A DNA stretch of 24,721 nt from Leucobacter sp. UBA1945 (GTDB taxonomy: Bacteria; Actinomycetota; Actinomycetes; Actinomycetales; Microbacteriaceae): NCBI GenBank assembly GCA_002336855.1, contig DDEV01000037.1, positions 1 to 24,721 of the forward strand, in the 5' to 3' direction. The translations under genes were made by a program, and so were the position numbers. The notes beneath the pieces were generated by a model. It was not told the DNA's origin, made no database searches, and was given only the letters and a program-made list of their open reading frames with translations. Shown here piece after piece: positions 1 to 6,338 of this stretch. Position 1 is the stretch's first letter. Each line of letters opens with the position of its first letter.

Positions 1-333
1 GACGGCATCAACGACGCCCCGGCCCTGGCCGCCGCGGACATCGGGATCGCCATGGGAGCGACCGGCTCGGACGCCGCGATCGAATCCGCCGACGTCGCCT
101 TCACCGGCCACGACCTGCGCCTGCTCCCGCGAGCGTTCGACCACGCCCGTCGCGGACGCCACATCATCAACCAGAACATCATCCTGTCGCTGCTGATCAT
201 CACCGCCCTGCTCCCGCTCGCGCTCTTCGGCGTCCTGGGACTTGCCGCGGTGGTGCTCGTGCACGAGATCGCCGAGGTGGTTGTGATCCTCAACGGCCTG
301 CGCGCCGCCCGCACACGCAAGGTCAGCGCGTGA
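1..333 (+). CDS. Heavy-metal translocating P-type ATPase, C-terminal part (5' end outside window)
   Basis: The reading frame is open from base 1 and ends at the TGA at 331-333, so only the last 110 residues of a metal-pumping P1B-type ATPase are present. The first residues carry the hinge motif DGINDAPAL of the P domain, followed by the usual IGIAMG and ESADV stretches. Two closely spaced hydrophobic segments follow, near window residues 59-75 and 79-95. The last one contains the pair His-Glu (LVHEIAEVV), where zinc/cadmium pumps usually have Asp, so the metal is not certain; zinc, cadmium, lead or cobalt are all possible. It sits in the inner membrane and would use ATP to expel metal ions. 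The stop overlaps the GTG of lspA by 4 nt, so the two are translationally coupled. The ATG at 52 is internal, not the start. Confidence 0.93.
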   Translation, partial: DGINDAPALAAADIGIAMGATGSDAAIESADVAFTGHDLRLLPRAFDHARRGRHIINQNIILSLLIITALLPLALFGVLGLAAVVLVHEIAEVVVILNGLRAARTRKVSA

Positions 334-896
334 CCGCCCAGGACGTCGCTGAGACGGTCAACGAAGAGTACGCGGACCAGCGGACACGGCCGCGGGAGAG
401 GAAAGCCCTTGGCATCGCCCTCGTTGTGGCCGTGCTCGCTGTGGTGCTCGACCAGGGTTCAAAGGCCCTCGCCGTAGCGCAGCTGACGCCGGGCGAACGG
501 GTCCCGCTGGTCGGCGACCTGTTCGGCCTGTCCTTGGTCTACAACCCCGGAGCCGCGTTCTCACTCGGCTCCGGGACCACCTGGATCATCACCCTCATCG
601 GCTTATTCGCCTCCGTCACTGTGATCGTGTTCGCCATGCGGCTGCGTGGTGCCCGGTGGGGTCTCGCGCTGGGGCTGGTCCTCGGCGGCGCGGTCGGCAA
701 CCTCATCGACCGGATGCTGAACCAGCCCGCGTTCGGGCGCGGGCACGTGACCGACTTCCTCGCCTATGGCGACCTCTTCGTCGGGAACGTGGCCGACATC
801 TTCGTCGTGATCGGGGTCGGACTGGTCTGCCTGAACCTCCTCGGATCTACCCCTCGCGCGGCAGCGGACAGCGAACGTACGGAGCCCGCTTCATGA
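330..896 (+). CDS. lspA: Lipoprotein signal peptidase (signal peptidase II)
   Basis: This 188-residue membrane aspartyl protease cleaves signal peptides from prolipoproteins after lipid attachment. Family motifs are visible: DQGSK at 41-45, YNPGAAFSL at 71-79, GNLIDR at 123-128 and NVADIFVVIG at 153-162. Asp127 and Asp156 should be the catalytic pair. Four hydrophobic segments (about 27-42, 83-103, 110-125, 154-171) match the LspA fold. The N-terminus has a charged extension of about 25 residues. GTG at 330 is chosen because it overlaps the ATPase stop (GTGA) and the frame agrees with the family; the end overlaps the next ATG. An lspA copy directly behind a metal ATPase is known from other metal-resistance cassettes, so this is probably an accessory copy rather than the housekeeping gene (inference). 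Confidence 0.95.
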   Translation: MTAQDVAETVNEEYADQRTRPRERKALGIALVVAVLAVVLDQGSKALAVAQLTPGERVPLVGDLFGLSLVYNPGAAFSLGSGTTWIITLIGLFASVTVIVFAMRLRGARWGLALGLVLGGAVGNLIDRMLNQPAFGRGHVTDFLAYGDLFVGNVADIFVVIGVGLVCLNLLGSTPRAAADSERTEPAS

Positions 897-1201
897 AGGT
901 CGAGCTGCTGCACATCGTCGACTGCCCGAACACGGACATCGCCGAAGCCAACGCACGCGCGGCGCTGGACGCTCTCGGGCTCGGGGGCGTTCCTGTCGAG
1001 GTGGTGACGATCCGGACGGAGGCAGAGGCGGCGAGCACTCAGTTCGGAGGGTCGCCCACGATCCTCGTCAATTGCGTCGACTTGTTCCCAACGGCCCCGG
1101 TTCGCTCGCTTGCATGCCGGGTCTACGCGACCGAGAGCGGGTTTGCCGGAGCGCCCACGCAGGAGCAGATCGAAGCAGCGCTGCGAGGCGCATCTCGATA
1201 G
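893..1201 (+). CDS. Small thioredoxin-fold protein of the DF/(seleno)protein type
   Basis: A 102-residue protein whose ATG overlaps the lspA stop (ATGA, 893-896), making it the third gene of the ATPase-lspA operon. It starts with a beta strand leading into the motif DCPN at residues 10-13, then a helix rich in Ala, and later FGGSPTILVN, the cis-Pro strand of thioredoxin-like folds. This pattern matches the short DF-family (seleno)proteins found beside metal and mercury resistance genes of actinobacteria. The lone cysteine in DCPN replaces a CxxC pair; further cysteines occur in LVNCVD and LACRVY, which is somewhat unusual. A role in redox or metal handling is likely, but the substrate is unknown. 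Family assignment is from memory of the motif, not a search. Confidence 0.75.
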   Translation: MKVELLHIVDCPNTDIAEANARAALDALGLGGVPVEVVTIRTEAEAASTQFGGSPTILVNCVDLFPTAPVRSLACRVYATESGFAGAPTQEQIEAALRGASR

Positions 1202-1290
1202 AGAGAGAACGACCGGTGACGCGATCACTGGGTCACACCTCACGGCACAACGGTGTTCGCCGCAGGGACCAAGAAACCCGAAACACGGCA

Positions 1291-1320
1291 GAGGGGCAGG
1301 GCCATTGGCCTCTGCCCCTC
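1291..1320. terminator. Hairpin terminator shared by two convergent operons
   Basis: A 9-bp perfect stem (1291-1299 with 1312-1320, GAGGGGCAG/CTGCCCCTC) encloses an inner GGCC-ATT-GGCC stem with one bulged base. It lies in the gap between the + strand lspA operon (ends 1201) and the - strand ars operon (ends 1337). On the - strand the hairpin is followed by a T-rich stretch (GTGTTTCGGGTTTC), so it probably stops the ars transcript best; no T-run follows on the + strand. Confidence 0.7.
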
Positions 1321-1336
1321 CGATGCTCGTAGTTCC

Positions 1337-1744
1337 TCAGACGAGCAGTTCTGCGAGAAGGGTCTCGATGCGGGCCTTGATGTTGTCGCGGATGGGGCGA
1401 ACCGCATCAATGCCCTGACCGGCGGGGTCATCGAGCTTCCAATCTTCGTACCGCTTGCCGGGGAAGAACGGGCAGGCGTCGCCACAGCCCATCGTGATCA
1501 CCACGTCGGAATCCTGCACCGCTTCCGTCGTAAGCACCTTCGGCTGCTCGGCGGTGATATCGATGCCCACCTCGCGCATAGCCTCGACCGCGACGGGGTT
1601 AATCTGATCGGCGGGCATGGACCCGGCCGAGCGCACCTCGACACGATCGCCGGCGAGCTCGCGCAGCCAGCCTGCGGCCATCTGCGAACGTCCCGCGTTG
1701 TGCACGCACACGAACAAGACGGAGGGCTTCTGGGTTTCGGTCAT
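1337..1744 (-). CDS. arsC: Arsenate reductase, thioredoxin-coupled type
   Basis: A 135-residue protein of the low-molecular-weight phosphatase fold that reduces arsenate to arsenite. The phosphate loop CVHNAGRS (Cys13 nucleophile, Arg19) starts the protein. A second cysteine pair, Cys87 and Cys91 in MGCGDACP, is placed to form the disulfide that thioredoxin then reduces, and RYEDWKLDDPAG is the family's late motif. It is the last gene of the ars operon. Two starts are possible: ATG at 1759 overlaps the previous stop (ATGA) but has no ribosome site, whereas ATG at 1744 follows AAGGA by 8 nt. I chose 1744; if coupling is used the protein is 5 residues longer. The reductase domain of the upstream fusion is similar, so the operon has two. 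Confidence 0.92.
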   Translation of the reverse strand: MTETQKPSVLFVCVHNAGRSQMAAGWLRELAGDRVEVRSAGSMPADQINPVAVEAMREVGIDITAEQPKVLTTEAVQDSDVVITMGCGDACPFFPGKRYEDWKLDDPAGQGIDAVRPIRDNIKARIETLLAELLV

Positions 1745-1755
1745 TCTGGTTTCCT

Positions 1756-2766
1756 TCATGCTTGGCTGATGAGAGTAGTGAGGAGGTCACGGACCCGGGC
1801 CTCGATATCGTCGCGGATCGCTTCGATCCCTTCAGGGGAAGCGAGCGCCGGGTCGCCGACGGCCCAGTCTTCGTACCGGACGCCGGGGATGATCGGGCAG
1901 ACATCGCCGCAGCCCATCGTGATCACCACGTCGGCCGCGCGCACGGCGTCGTCGGTGAGGGGTTTCGGGAACGCCGTCCCGGCCCGCTGCTCGCCCTCGA
2001 TCTCGGTAAGGAGCGAGCGCACGTGCGGGTGCACGTCCGACGCCGGGGTGGATCCTGCGGAGCGCGCGACGACGCGGCCGTCGGCGAGCTGGTTGACGAT
2101 CGCGGCGGCGAGCTGGGAGCGGCCCGCGTTCTGCACACAGACGAACAGCACCTGCGGCACTCCGGTTTCACGGTCGCGGGTCAGGTCGGCGAGGCGCTGC
2201 CGGGCGAATCGTTCGGTCAGCGGGATCATGTGCGCCGTCAGCTTCGCCGAACGCACCAGGCCTGCGTAGGACTCACGCACGATCGCGATCACGAGATCCC
2301 GGTTCAGACCGGTCAGCTCGTCCGCGAGCTCCTCCGCGAGACGGGTCACGCGGGCGTCCATCTGCTGCAGTGCCTCGGCCCGTGCTGCGGTGTCTTCGGG
2401 TTCGTCGGTGACAGCGGCGGCGGGAGCGAACGCGTCGAGGAGGGCCGCGACGGCGCGCTGCTTGCCCGGGGCGATGCGGTAGTACACCCAGGTGCCGCGT
2501 CGCTCGGACAGCAGCATCCCGGTCTCCTTCAGCACCTTCAGGTGGTGGGAAACGGTCGGCTGGGACACCTCGGCCAGCTCGGCGAGGTCACACACGCAGG
2601 ACTCGCCGCGCGGGTCGGTCGCGATCGCGGACAGCATCCGCAGTCGCAGGGGGTCAGCGAGCGCTTTCAGTGCGCCGGCCACGGTGGTGGCGGCTTCGGT
2701 CCCGATGGCGTGTGCCGTGGACGCTGCGCACGCGTCTGCGTCGGTGATGACGGTGGTATCGGTCAT
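1756..2766 (-). CDS. ArsR repressor fused to arsenate reductase domain
   Basis: A single 336-residue chain with three parts. Residues about 25-115 are a winged-helix ArsR domain, with the arsenite-sensing region ESCVCDL (Cys57, Cys59) and the recognition helix SQPTVSHHLKVLKETG. Residues about 135-200 form a helical segment like the one found before some actinobacterial reductase domains. Residues about 204-336 are an ArsC domain, with CVQNAGRS (Cys210, Arg216) and MGCGDVCP (Cys286, Cys290). All key cysteines and the P-loop arginine are present, so both ends look functional. The ATG overlaps the acr3 stop (2763-2766), and its stop overlaps the 1759 ATG of the next arsC. It can sense arsenite and also make it. 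Fused ArsR-ArsC proteins are known in other bacteria; which DNA site it binds is inferred. Confidence 0.9.
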   Translation of the reverse strand: MTDTTVITDADACAASTAHAIGTEAATTVAGALKALADPLRLRMLSAIATDPRGESCVCDLAELAEVSQPTVSHHLKVLKETGMLLSERRGTWVYYRIAPGKQRAVAALLDAFAPAAAVTDEPEDTAARAEALQQMDARVTRLAEELADELTGLNRDLVIAIVRESYAGLVRSAKLTAHMIPLTERFARQRLADLTRDRETGVPQVLFVCVQNAGRSQLAAAIVNQLADGRVVARSAGSTPASDVHPHVRSLLTEIEGEQRAGTAFPKPLTDDAVRAADVVITMGCGDVCPIIPGVRYEDWAVGDPALASPEGIEAIRDDIEARVRDLLTTLISQA

Positions 2767-3863
2767 GACGTCCTCGATTCAGTGGCAGTGGCAGTGGCGT
2801 AGGGGTTGGTGTGGAACCAGGCCTTCGCGGCCCAGAGCGAGACGTAGACCAGGCCCACGAGCACCGGCACTTCGATGAGCGGGCCGACGACCCCGGCGAG
2901 AGCCTGGCCGGATGCCGCGCCGAAGGTGCCGATCGCGACCGCGATGGCGAGCTCGAAGTTGTTGCCCGCTGCGGTGAACGCGAGCGTCGTGGACCGCGCG
3001 TAGCCCAGGCCGAGAGCCTTGCCGAGCAGGATGCCGGCGAACCACATCAGCGCGAAGTAGACCAGCAGCGGCAGCGCGATGCGGGCGACGTCCATCGGGT
3101 GGGAGGTGACCTGTTCGCCCTGCAGTGCGAACAGCAGCACGATCGTGAACAGCAGCCCGTAGAGCGCCCAGGGCCCGATCTTCGGGAGGAACTTCTCCTC
3201 GTACCAGTCGCGCCCCTTGCGCTTCTCACCGATCCAACGCGACGCGAACCCGGCCACCAACGGGATACCGAGGAACACGAGCACATTCAAGGCGATCTGC
3301 CAGACCGAGATCTCCAGTCCCTGCGCATCCAATCCGAGCCAGCCCGGCAGCACGGTCAGGTAGAACCAACCCAGCAGGGAGAAAGCGACGACCTGGAACA
3401 CGGAGTTGATCGCGACCAGCACCGCAGTTGCCTCACGGTCACCGCACGCGAGGTCGTTCCAGATCACGACCATGGCGATGCAGCGGGCGAGCCCGACGAT
3501 GATCAGCCCGGTCCGGTATTCGGGTAGGTCGGGCAGGAGGATCCAGGCGAGCGCGAACATGACTGCGGGCCCGACGAGCCAGTTCAGTACGAGCGAGGAG
3601 ACGAGGAGCTTCTTGTCTCCGGTGACGGCGGCGACCTTGTCGTAGCGGACCTTCGCGAGCACCGGATACATCATCACCAGCAAGCCCAGCCCGATCGGGA
3701 TCGAGATCCCGCCGACCTCCATCGCCGAGAGCGCGTCCGAGAGTGTGGGCACGAAACGGCCGAGCAAGAGGCCCGCGACCATGGCAAGGCCGATCCACAG
3801 CGGCAGCCACTTGTCGAGAATGGGGAGCCCTTTCGGGACGGTGCGGGTCAGGGTGTCGGCCAT
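2763..3863 (-). CDS. acr3: Arsenite efflux transporter, ACR3 family
   Basis: A 366-residue inner-membrane protein with about ten hydrophobic segments that exports arsenite using the proton-motive force. Acr3 signatures are visible: PIGLGLLVMMYPVLAKV at 56-72, GLARCIAMVVIWNDLACGD at 124-142 with the conserved Cys128 of transmembrane helix 4, and FTAAGNNFELAIAVAIGTFG late in the protein, which holds the conserved Asn and Glu. ATG at 3863 is preceded by GGAG at 9 nt spacing and overlaps the end of trxA by 16 nt. A much longer open frame runs upstream to 4379, but that part lies antisense-shifted over trxA and is not real. The C-terminal tail is short and Ala/Thr rich. It is the third gene of the ars operon. 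Confidence 0.95.
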   Translation of the reverse strand: MADTLTRTVPKGLPILDKWLPLWIGLAMVAGLLLGRFVPTLSDALSAMEVGGISIPIGLGLLVMMYPVLAKVRYDKVAAVTGDKKLLVSSLVLNWLVGPAVMFALAWILLPDLPEYRTGLIIVGLARCIAMVVIWNDLACGDREATAVLVAINSVFQVVAFSLLGWFYLTVLPGWLGLDAQGLEISVWQIALNVLVFLGIPLVAGFASRWIGEKRKGRDWYEEKFLPKIGPWALYGLLFTIVLLFALQGEQVTSHPMDVARIALPLLVYFALMWFAGILLGKALGLGYARSTTLAFTAAGNNFELAIAVAIGTFGAASGQALAGVVGPLIEVPVLVGLVYVSLWAAKAWFHTNPYATATATESRTS

Positions 3864-4186
3864 GCGATCAGCTCCTCGATCTTCGCGACGTATACAGGTT
3901 TCGGGTGCGCGCCGATCAGCACGTCCACACGTTCCCCGTTCCGGTAGAACCCGAGGGTCGGGATCGAGGTCACGCTGGCCGCGGTCACGGTCTCGGGGTT
4001 CTGGTCGGCGTCGACCTTCACGATCTTCACCCGGCCCGCGTACTCGGCGGCGAGCTGGTCCAGGATCGGGGCGATCGCCTTGCACGGGCCGCACCAGGTC
4101 GCCCAGATGTCGACCACGACTGGCAGTTCGGACTCGAGCACCTCGGTCCTGAAGGTGGCGTCGGTGACGGGGGTGACGGTGCTCAT
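3848..4186 (-). CDS. trxA: Thioredoxin encoded in the ars operon
   Basis: A 112-residue thioredoxin with the active site WCGPC at 31-35 (Cys32, Cys35), the conserved VVDIWATW strand before it, VKVDADQNP and the cis-proline segment SIPTLGFYRNGE. Length and order are standard. The ATG overlaps the trxB stop by 4 nt (4183-4186), and the end overlaps acr3 by 16 nt. As the two ArsC domains here are of the thioredoxin-dependent type, this thioredoxin is the likely electron donor, re-reduced by the reductase encoded just upstream. It would act in the cytoplasm. A general stress role besides arsenic cannot be excluded. Confidence 0.95.
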   Translation of the reverse strand: MSTVTPVTDATFRTEVLESELPVVVDIWATWCGPCKAIAPILDQLAAEYAGRVKIVKVDADQNPETVTAASVTSIPTLGFYRNGERVDVLIGAHPKPVYVAKIEELIAWPTP

Positions 4187-5157
4187 GCGGAGACCTCCAG
4201 AACAGGCTCGGACACGGGGGTGGGTGTGAGGTTAGACAGGTAGTGCTGGGCGTCCTGCGCGGCCGCGCAGCCGGTGCCCGCGGCGGTGATCGCCTGCCGG
4301 TACGTGTGATCGACGAGATCCCCGGCCGCGAACACCCCGGCCAAGTTCGTCCGCGTCGACGGGTGCGCGACCCGCACATAACCGTCCGTGTCGGTGTCGA
4401 CCTGCCCGGTCACGAGCTCGGAGCGCGGGTCGTGCCCGATCGCGACGAACACCCCCGTCGCGTCGAGCGTGCGCTCGGCCCCGGTGATCGTGTCGCGCAG
4501 CGTGAGCCCGGTGACCTGCTCATCGCCGAGGATCGCGGCGACCTCGCTGTTCCAGGCGACCTCGATCTTCGGATCGTCCAGCACGCGCTGTGCCATGATC
4601 CTCGACGCCCGGAACTCGTCGCGGCGGTGCACCACGGTCACCTTCGATGCAAACCGGGTGAGGAACAAGGCCTCTTCCATTGCGGAGTCCCCGCCGCCGA
4701 CCACGACGATCTCCTGATTCCGGAAGAAGAACCCGTCGCAGGTCGCGCACCACGACACCCCGTGCCCCGACAGGCGTTCTTCCTCGGGGAGGCCGAGCTT
4801 GCGGTACGCTGATCCCATCGTCAGGACCACCGCCCGCGCCCGGTACGTCACCCCGGCGCCGGTCTCGATAGTCTTCACGTCGCCGCTGAGATCAAGGCGA
4901 GTCGCGTCATCGTAGACGATCTCGGCGCCAAACCGCTCTGCCTGCGCACGCATCGACTCCATCAGCTCAGGCCCCTGCACGCCATCGACGAAGCCCGGGA
5001 AGTTCTCCACCTCGGTCGTCGTCATCAACGCACCACCCGCGGTCACCGAGCCCGCGATCACGACCGGGGCAAGACCCGTACGCGCGGCATAGACCGCCGC
5101 GGTGTACCCAGCAGGACCAGACCCGACGATGACCAATTCAGCCTCTTGATTCGACAT
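4183..5157 (-). CDS. trxB: Thioredoxin reductase encoded first in the ars operon
   Basis: A 324-residue NADPH- and FAD-dependent enzyme that reduces thioredoxin. Visible are the FAD-binding GSGPAGYTAA near residues 12-21, the redox pair CATC at 137-140, the NADPH-binding VVGGGDSAMEEA near 152-163, and the late GVFAAGD motif of the second FAD site. It is the first gene of the five-gene ars operon, and all five genes overlap their neighbours. No clear ribosome site precedes the ATG at 5157. Instead a -10 box (CAATAT) lies exactly 6 nt upstream, so the mRNA is probably leaderless. Ars operons with their own thioredoxin reductase are known in actinobacteria (there called arsT); trxB is used here as the functional name. 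Confidence 0.95.
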   Translation of the reverse strand: MSNQEAELVIVGSGPAGYTAAVYAARTGLAPVVIAGSVTAGGALMTTTEVENFPGFVDGVQGPELMESMRAQAERFGAEIVYDDATRLDLSGDVKTIETGAGVTYRARAVVLTMGSAYRKLGLPEEERLSGHGVSWCATCDGFFFRNQEIVVVGGGDSAMEEALFLTRFASKVTVVHRRDEFRASRIMAQRVLDDPKIEVAWNSEVAAILGDEQVTGLTLRDTITGAERTLDATGVFVAIGHDPRSELVTGQVDTDTDGYVRVAHPSTRTNLAGVFAAGDLVDHTYRQAITAAGTGCAAAQDAQHYLSNLTPTPVSEPVLEVSA

Positions 5158-5192
5158 GCTTCTATATTGATAAATGTCAAATCAAGATGCAA
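5158..5192 (-). promoter_or_regulatory. Leaderless promoter of the ars operon (trxB)
   Basis: Read on the - strand: -35 TTGCAT (+ strand 5187-5192), a spacer of exactly 17 nt (5170-5186), -10 CAATAT (5164-5169), then 6 nt and the trxB ATG. This spacing puts the transcript start at or next to the ATG. Confidence 0.7.
5167..5185. promoter_or_regulatory. Inverted repeat, candidate ArsR operator
   Basis: TTGAT-N9-ATCAA is a perfect 5-bp inverted repeat lying across the spacer and -10 box of the trxB promoter. A/T-rich TTGAT/ATCAA-type half sites are typical for ArsR-family repressors. The fused ArsR-ArsC three genes downstream is the obvious binder; arsenite would release it. Binding is inferred. 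Confidence 0.6.
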
Positions 5193-5194
5193 AT

Positions 5195-5476
5195 CTAACT
5201 GGCATATTGTCCCCAAATGTTCATCTGACGGTCGCGAACGAACCCACTCGACAAATGCTGGTCTCGAGGTGCCTTATGAAGAAAGGCGAGACCACCCTGG
5301 GTGCGGACGGGTGCCCCAGTGCGACGAACATGCGCGAGTACCGTGGATGCCGAAATCCCGTATCGTCGGGAAAGCGTGTAGCTCGTTTCGCCGCCCTCGT
5401 ACGCACTAATAATCTCGGATAATTGCTCCACTGTGAGACGTGTGACGCGTCGTCTTGGCTGACTTTCGGTTAGAGT
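5195..5476 (-). pseudogene. Remnant of a recombinase-like helix-turn-helix protein
   Basis: On the - strand an open stretch runs from just after the TGA at 5477-5479 to the stop at 5195. It reads RRRVTRLTVEQLSEIISAYEGG and then TSYTLSRRYGISASTVLAHVRRTG. That second part is a clear helix-turn-helix of the type found at the C-terminus of serine recombinases and in small resolvase-associated proteins. The only usable start is a GTG at 5431, which would cut into the domain, and the tail after about residue 45 (GGLAFLHKAPRD and on) does not look conserved. No catalytic domain is found upstream, so it is most likely a decayed fragment of an integration gene. A small functional DNA-binding protein of about 78 residues remains possible. 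Confidence 0.5.
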
Positions 5477-5479
5477 TCA

Positions 5480-5702
5480 GTTAAGCCTCTGGCAACTTTT
5501 CGCCGCCGAGATCAAGGCAATCGTTGGGTTCTCCCTCGTATTCGAATAGTGAGCTAGTGGGCCAGTTGCATGGGTCTTGGGTATATCAACGAGCGTGTTG
5601 GTTTGCGTTGCGTGAGACCGGCTCCCGATATGTGGATCTCCCCGCCCTAGTGTGCCGTCTGTCGGCCTGTTGAGGTTCGGCCGTTCGCGCGCTTGGCGAG
5701 CA
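5480..5702. other. Non-coding stretch between island edge and XRE-cupin gene
   Basis: This part of the 580-bp gap between trxB and the next gene is less GC-rich than its surroundings. Short open frames exist on both strands, but none shows a recognisable motif, start signal or codon bias. I see no tRNA, attachment repeat or inverted terminal repeat in it. It may be decayed mobile DNA. Confidence 0.4.
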
Positions 5703-5718
5703 TGGGAGTTGCCAACTA

Positions 5719-5736
5719 AGTGCACTATGATGCACT
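5719..5736. promoter_or_regulatory. Inverted repeat over the -10 box of the XRE-cupin gene
   Basis: AGTGCA-CTATGA-TGCACT is a perfect 6-bp inverted repeat with a 6-nt spacer. It contains the -10 box TATGAT (5726-5731), which lies 7 nt before the ATG at 5739. A repressor bound here would block the promoter, so self-repression by the XRE-cupin protein is the simplest reading. Confidence 0.6.
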
Positions 5737-5738
5737 GT

Positions 5739-6338
5739 ATGGGCATCGAAGCAGAATCGCTCGCACGCGTGATCGGCGCAAGAGTCAATCAAGAGCGCAA
5801 GGGTCGAAACTGGACGCTCGACCAACTTGCAGAGTTTGCCGGCGTTAGCCGGCGAATGCTTGTGAACGTCGAAAAGGGATCCGTGAACCCGAGCGTGGGC
5901 ACCTTGTTGCGCCTTTCTGACGCGCTTGGCGTCGGTCTCCCAGCCCTGGTTGAGCCGCCTGAGCTTCGTGAGGTGAAATTTACCCGCAGCGGTGCAGGCG
6001 CCGCCCTGTGGAGTGGGCCTGCCGGCGGCAGGGGCGTGCTGGTTGCAGGCACGGAATCGCCGGACGTCGTTGAACTGTGGGATTGGACGCTCGCGCCAGG
6101 TGAGCGCCATGACAGCGAGGCGCACAGCGACGGTACTCGCGAGCTGCTGCACGTGCAGGAAGGGGCAATCACGATCGAGGTCGGCGGTGACAACTATGAC
6201 CTGAACGTCGGAGATGCGATTTCGTTCTGCGGAGATGTTGATCACGCCTACGTGAACTCATCCGACAACGTGGCCAGGTTTTCAATGGCCGTGTTCGAGC
6301 CTGGCGTGGGAGCGTCGAGACGGGTTGCAAAAGCATGA
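5739..6338 (+). CDS. XRE-family regulator with C-terminal cupin domain
   Basis: A 199-residue transcription regulator. Residues about 10-65 form a Cro/CI-type helix-turn-helix (TLDQLAEFAGVSRRMLVNVEKG, then PSVGTLLRLSDALGV). Residues about 105-190 form a small cupin barrel with GERHDSEAH, ELLHVQEGAITIEV and NVGDAISFCGDVDHAY, typical of regulators that sense a small ligand such as an amino acid or its derivative. In-frame ATGs exist at 5727, 5730 and 5739. The TATGAT box overlaps the first two and is 7 nt from the third, so a leaderless start at 5739 is preferred. The stop overlaps the ATG of the exporter (ATGA), so it most likely controls that exporter and itself through the inverted repeat at its promoter. 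Confidence 0.9.
   Translation: MGIEAESLARVIGARVNQERKGRNWTLDQLAEFAGVSRRMLVNVEKGSVNPSVGTLLRLSDALGVGLPALVEPPELREVKFTRSGAGAALWSGPAGGRGVLVAGTESPDVVELWDWTLAPGERHDSEAHSDGTRELLHVQEGAITIEVGGDNYDLNVGDAISFCGDVDHAYVNSSDNVARFSMAVFEPGVGASRRVAKA

Noticed and set aside
1762..2802. Long + strand frame opposite the ArsR-ArsC fusion
   Set aside because: It has no motif and mirrors the codon pattern of the real gene on the other strand.
3864..4379. N-terminal extension of Acr3
   Set aside because: The extension is low-complexity Arg/Pro sequence overlapping trxA. Acr3 begins at 3863 with a good ribosome site.
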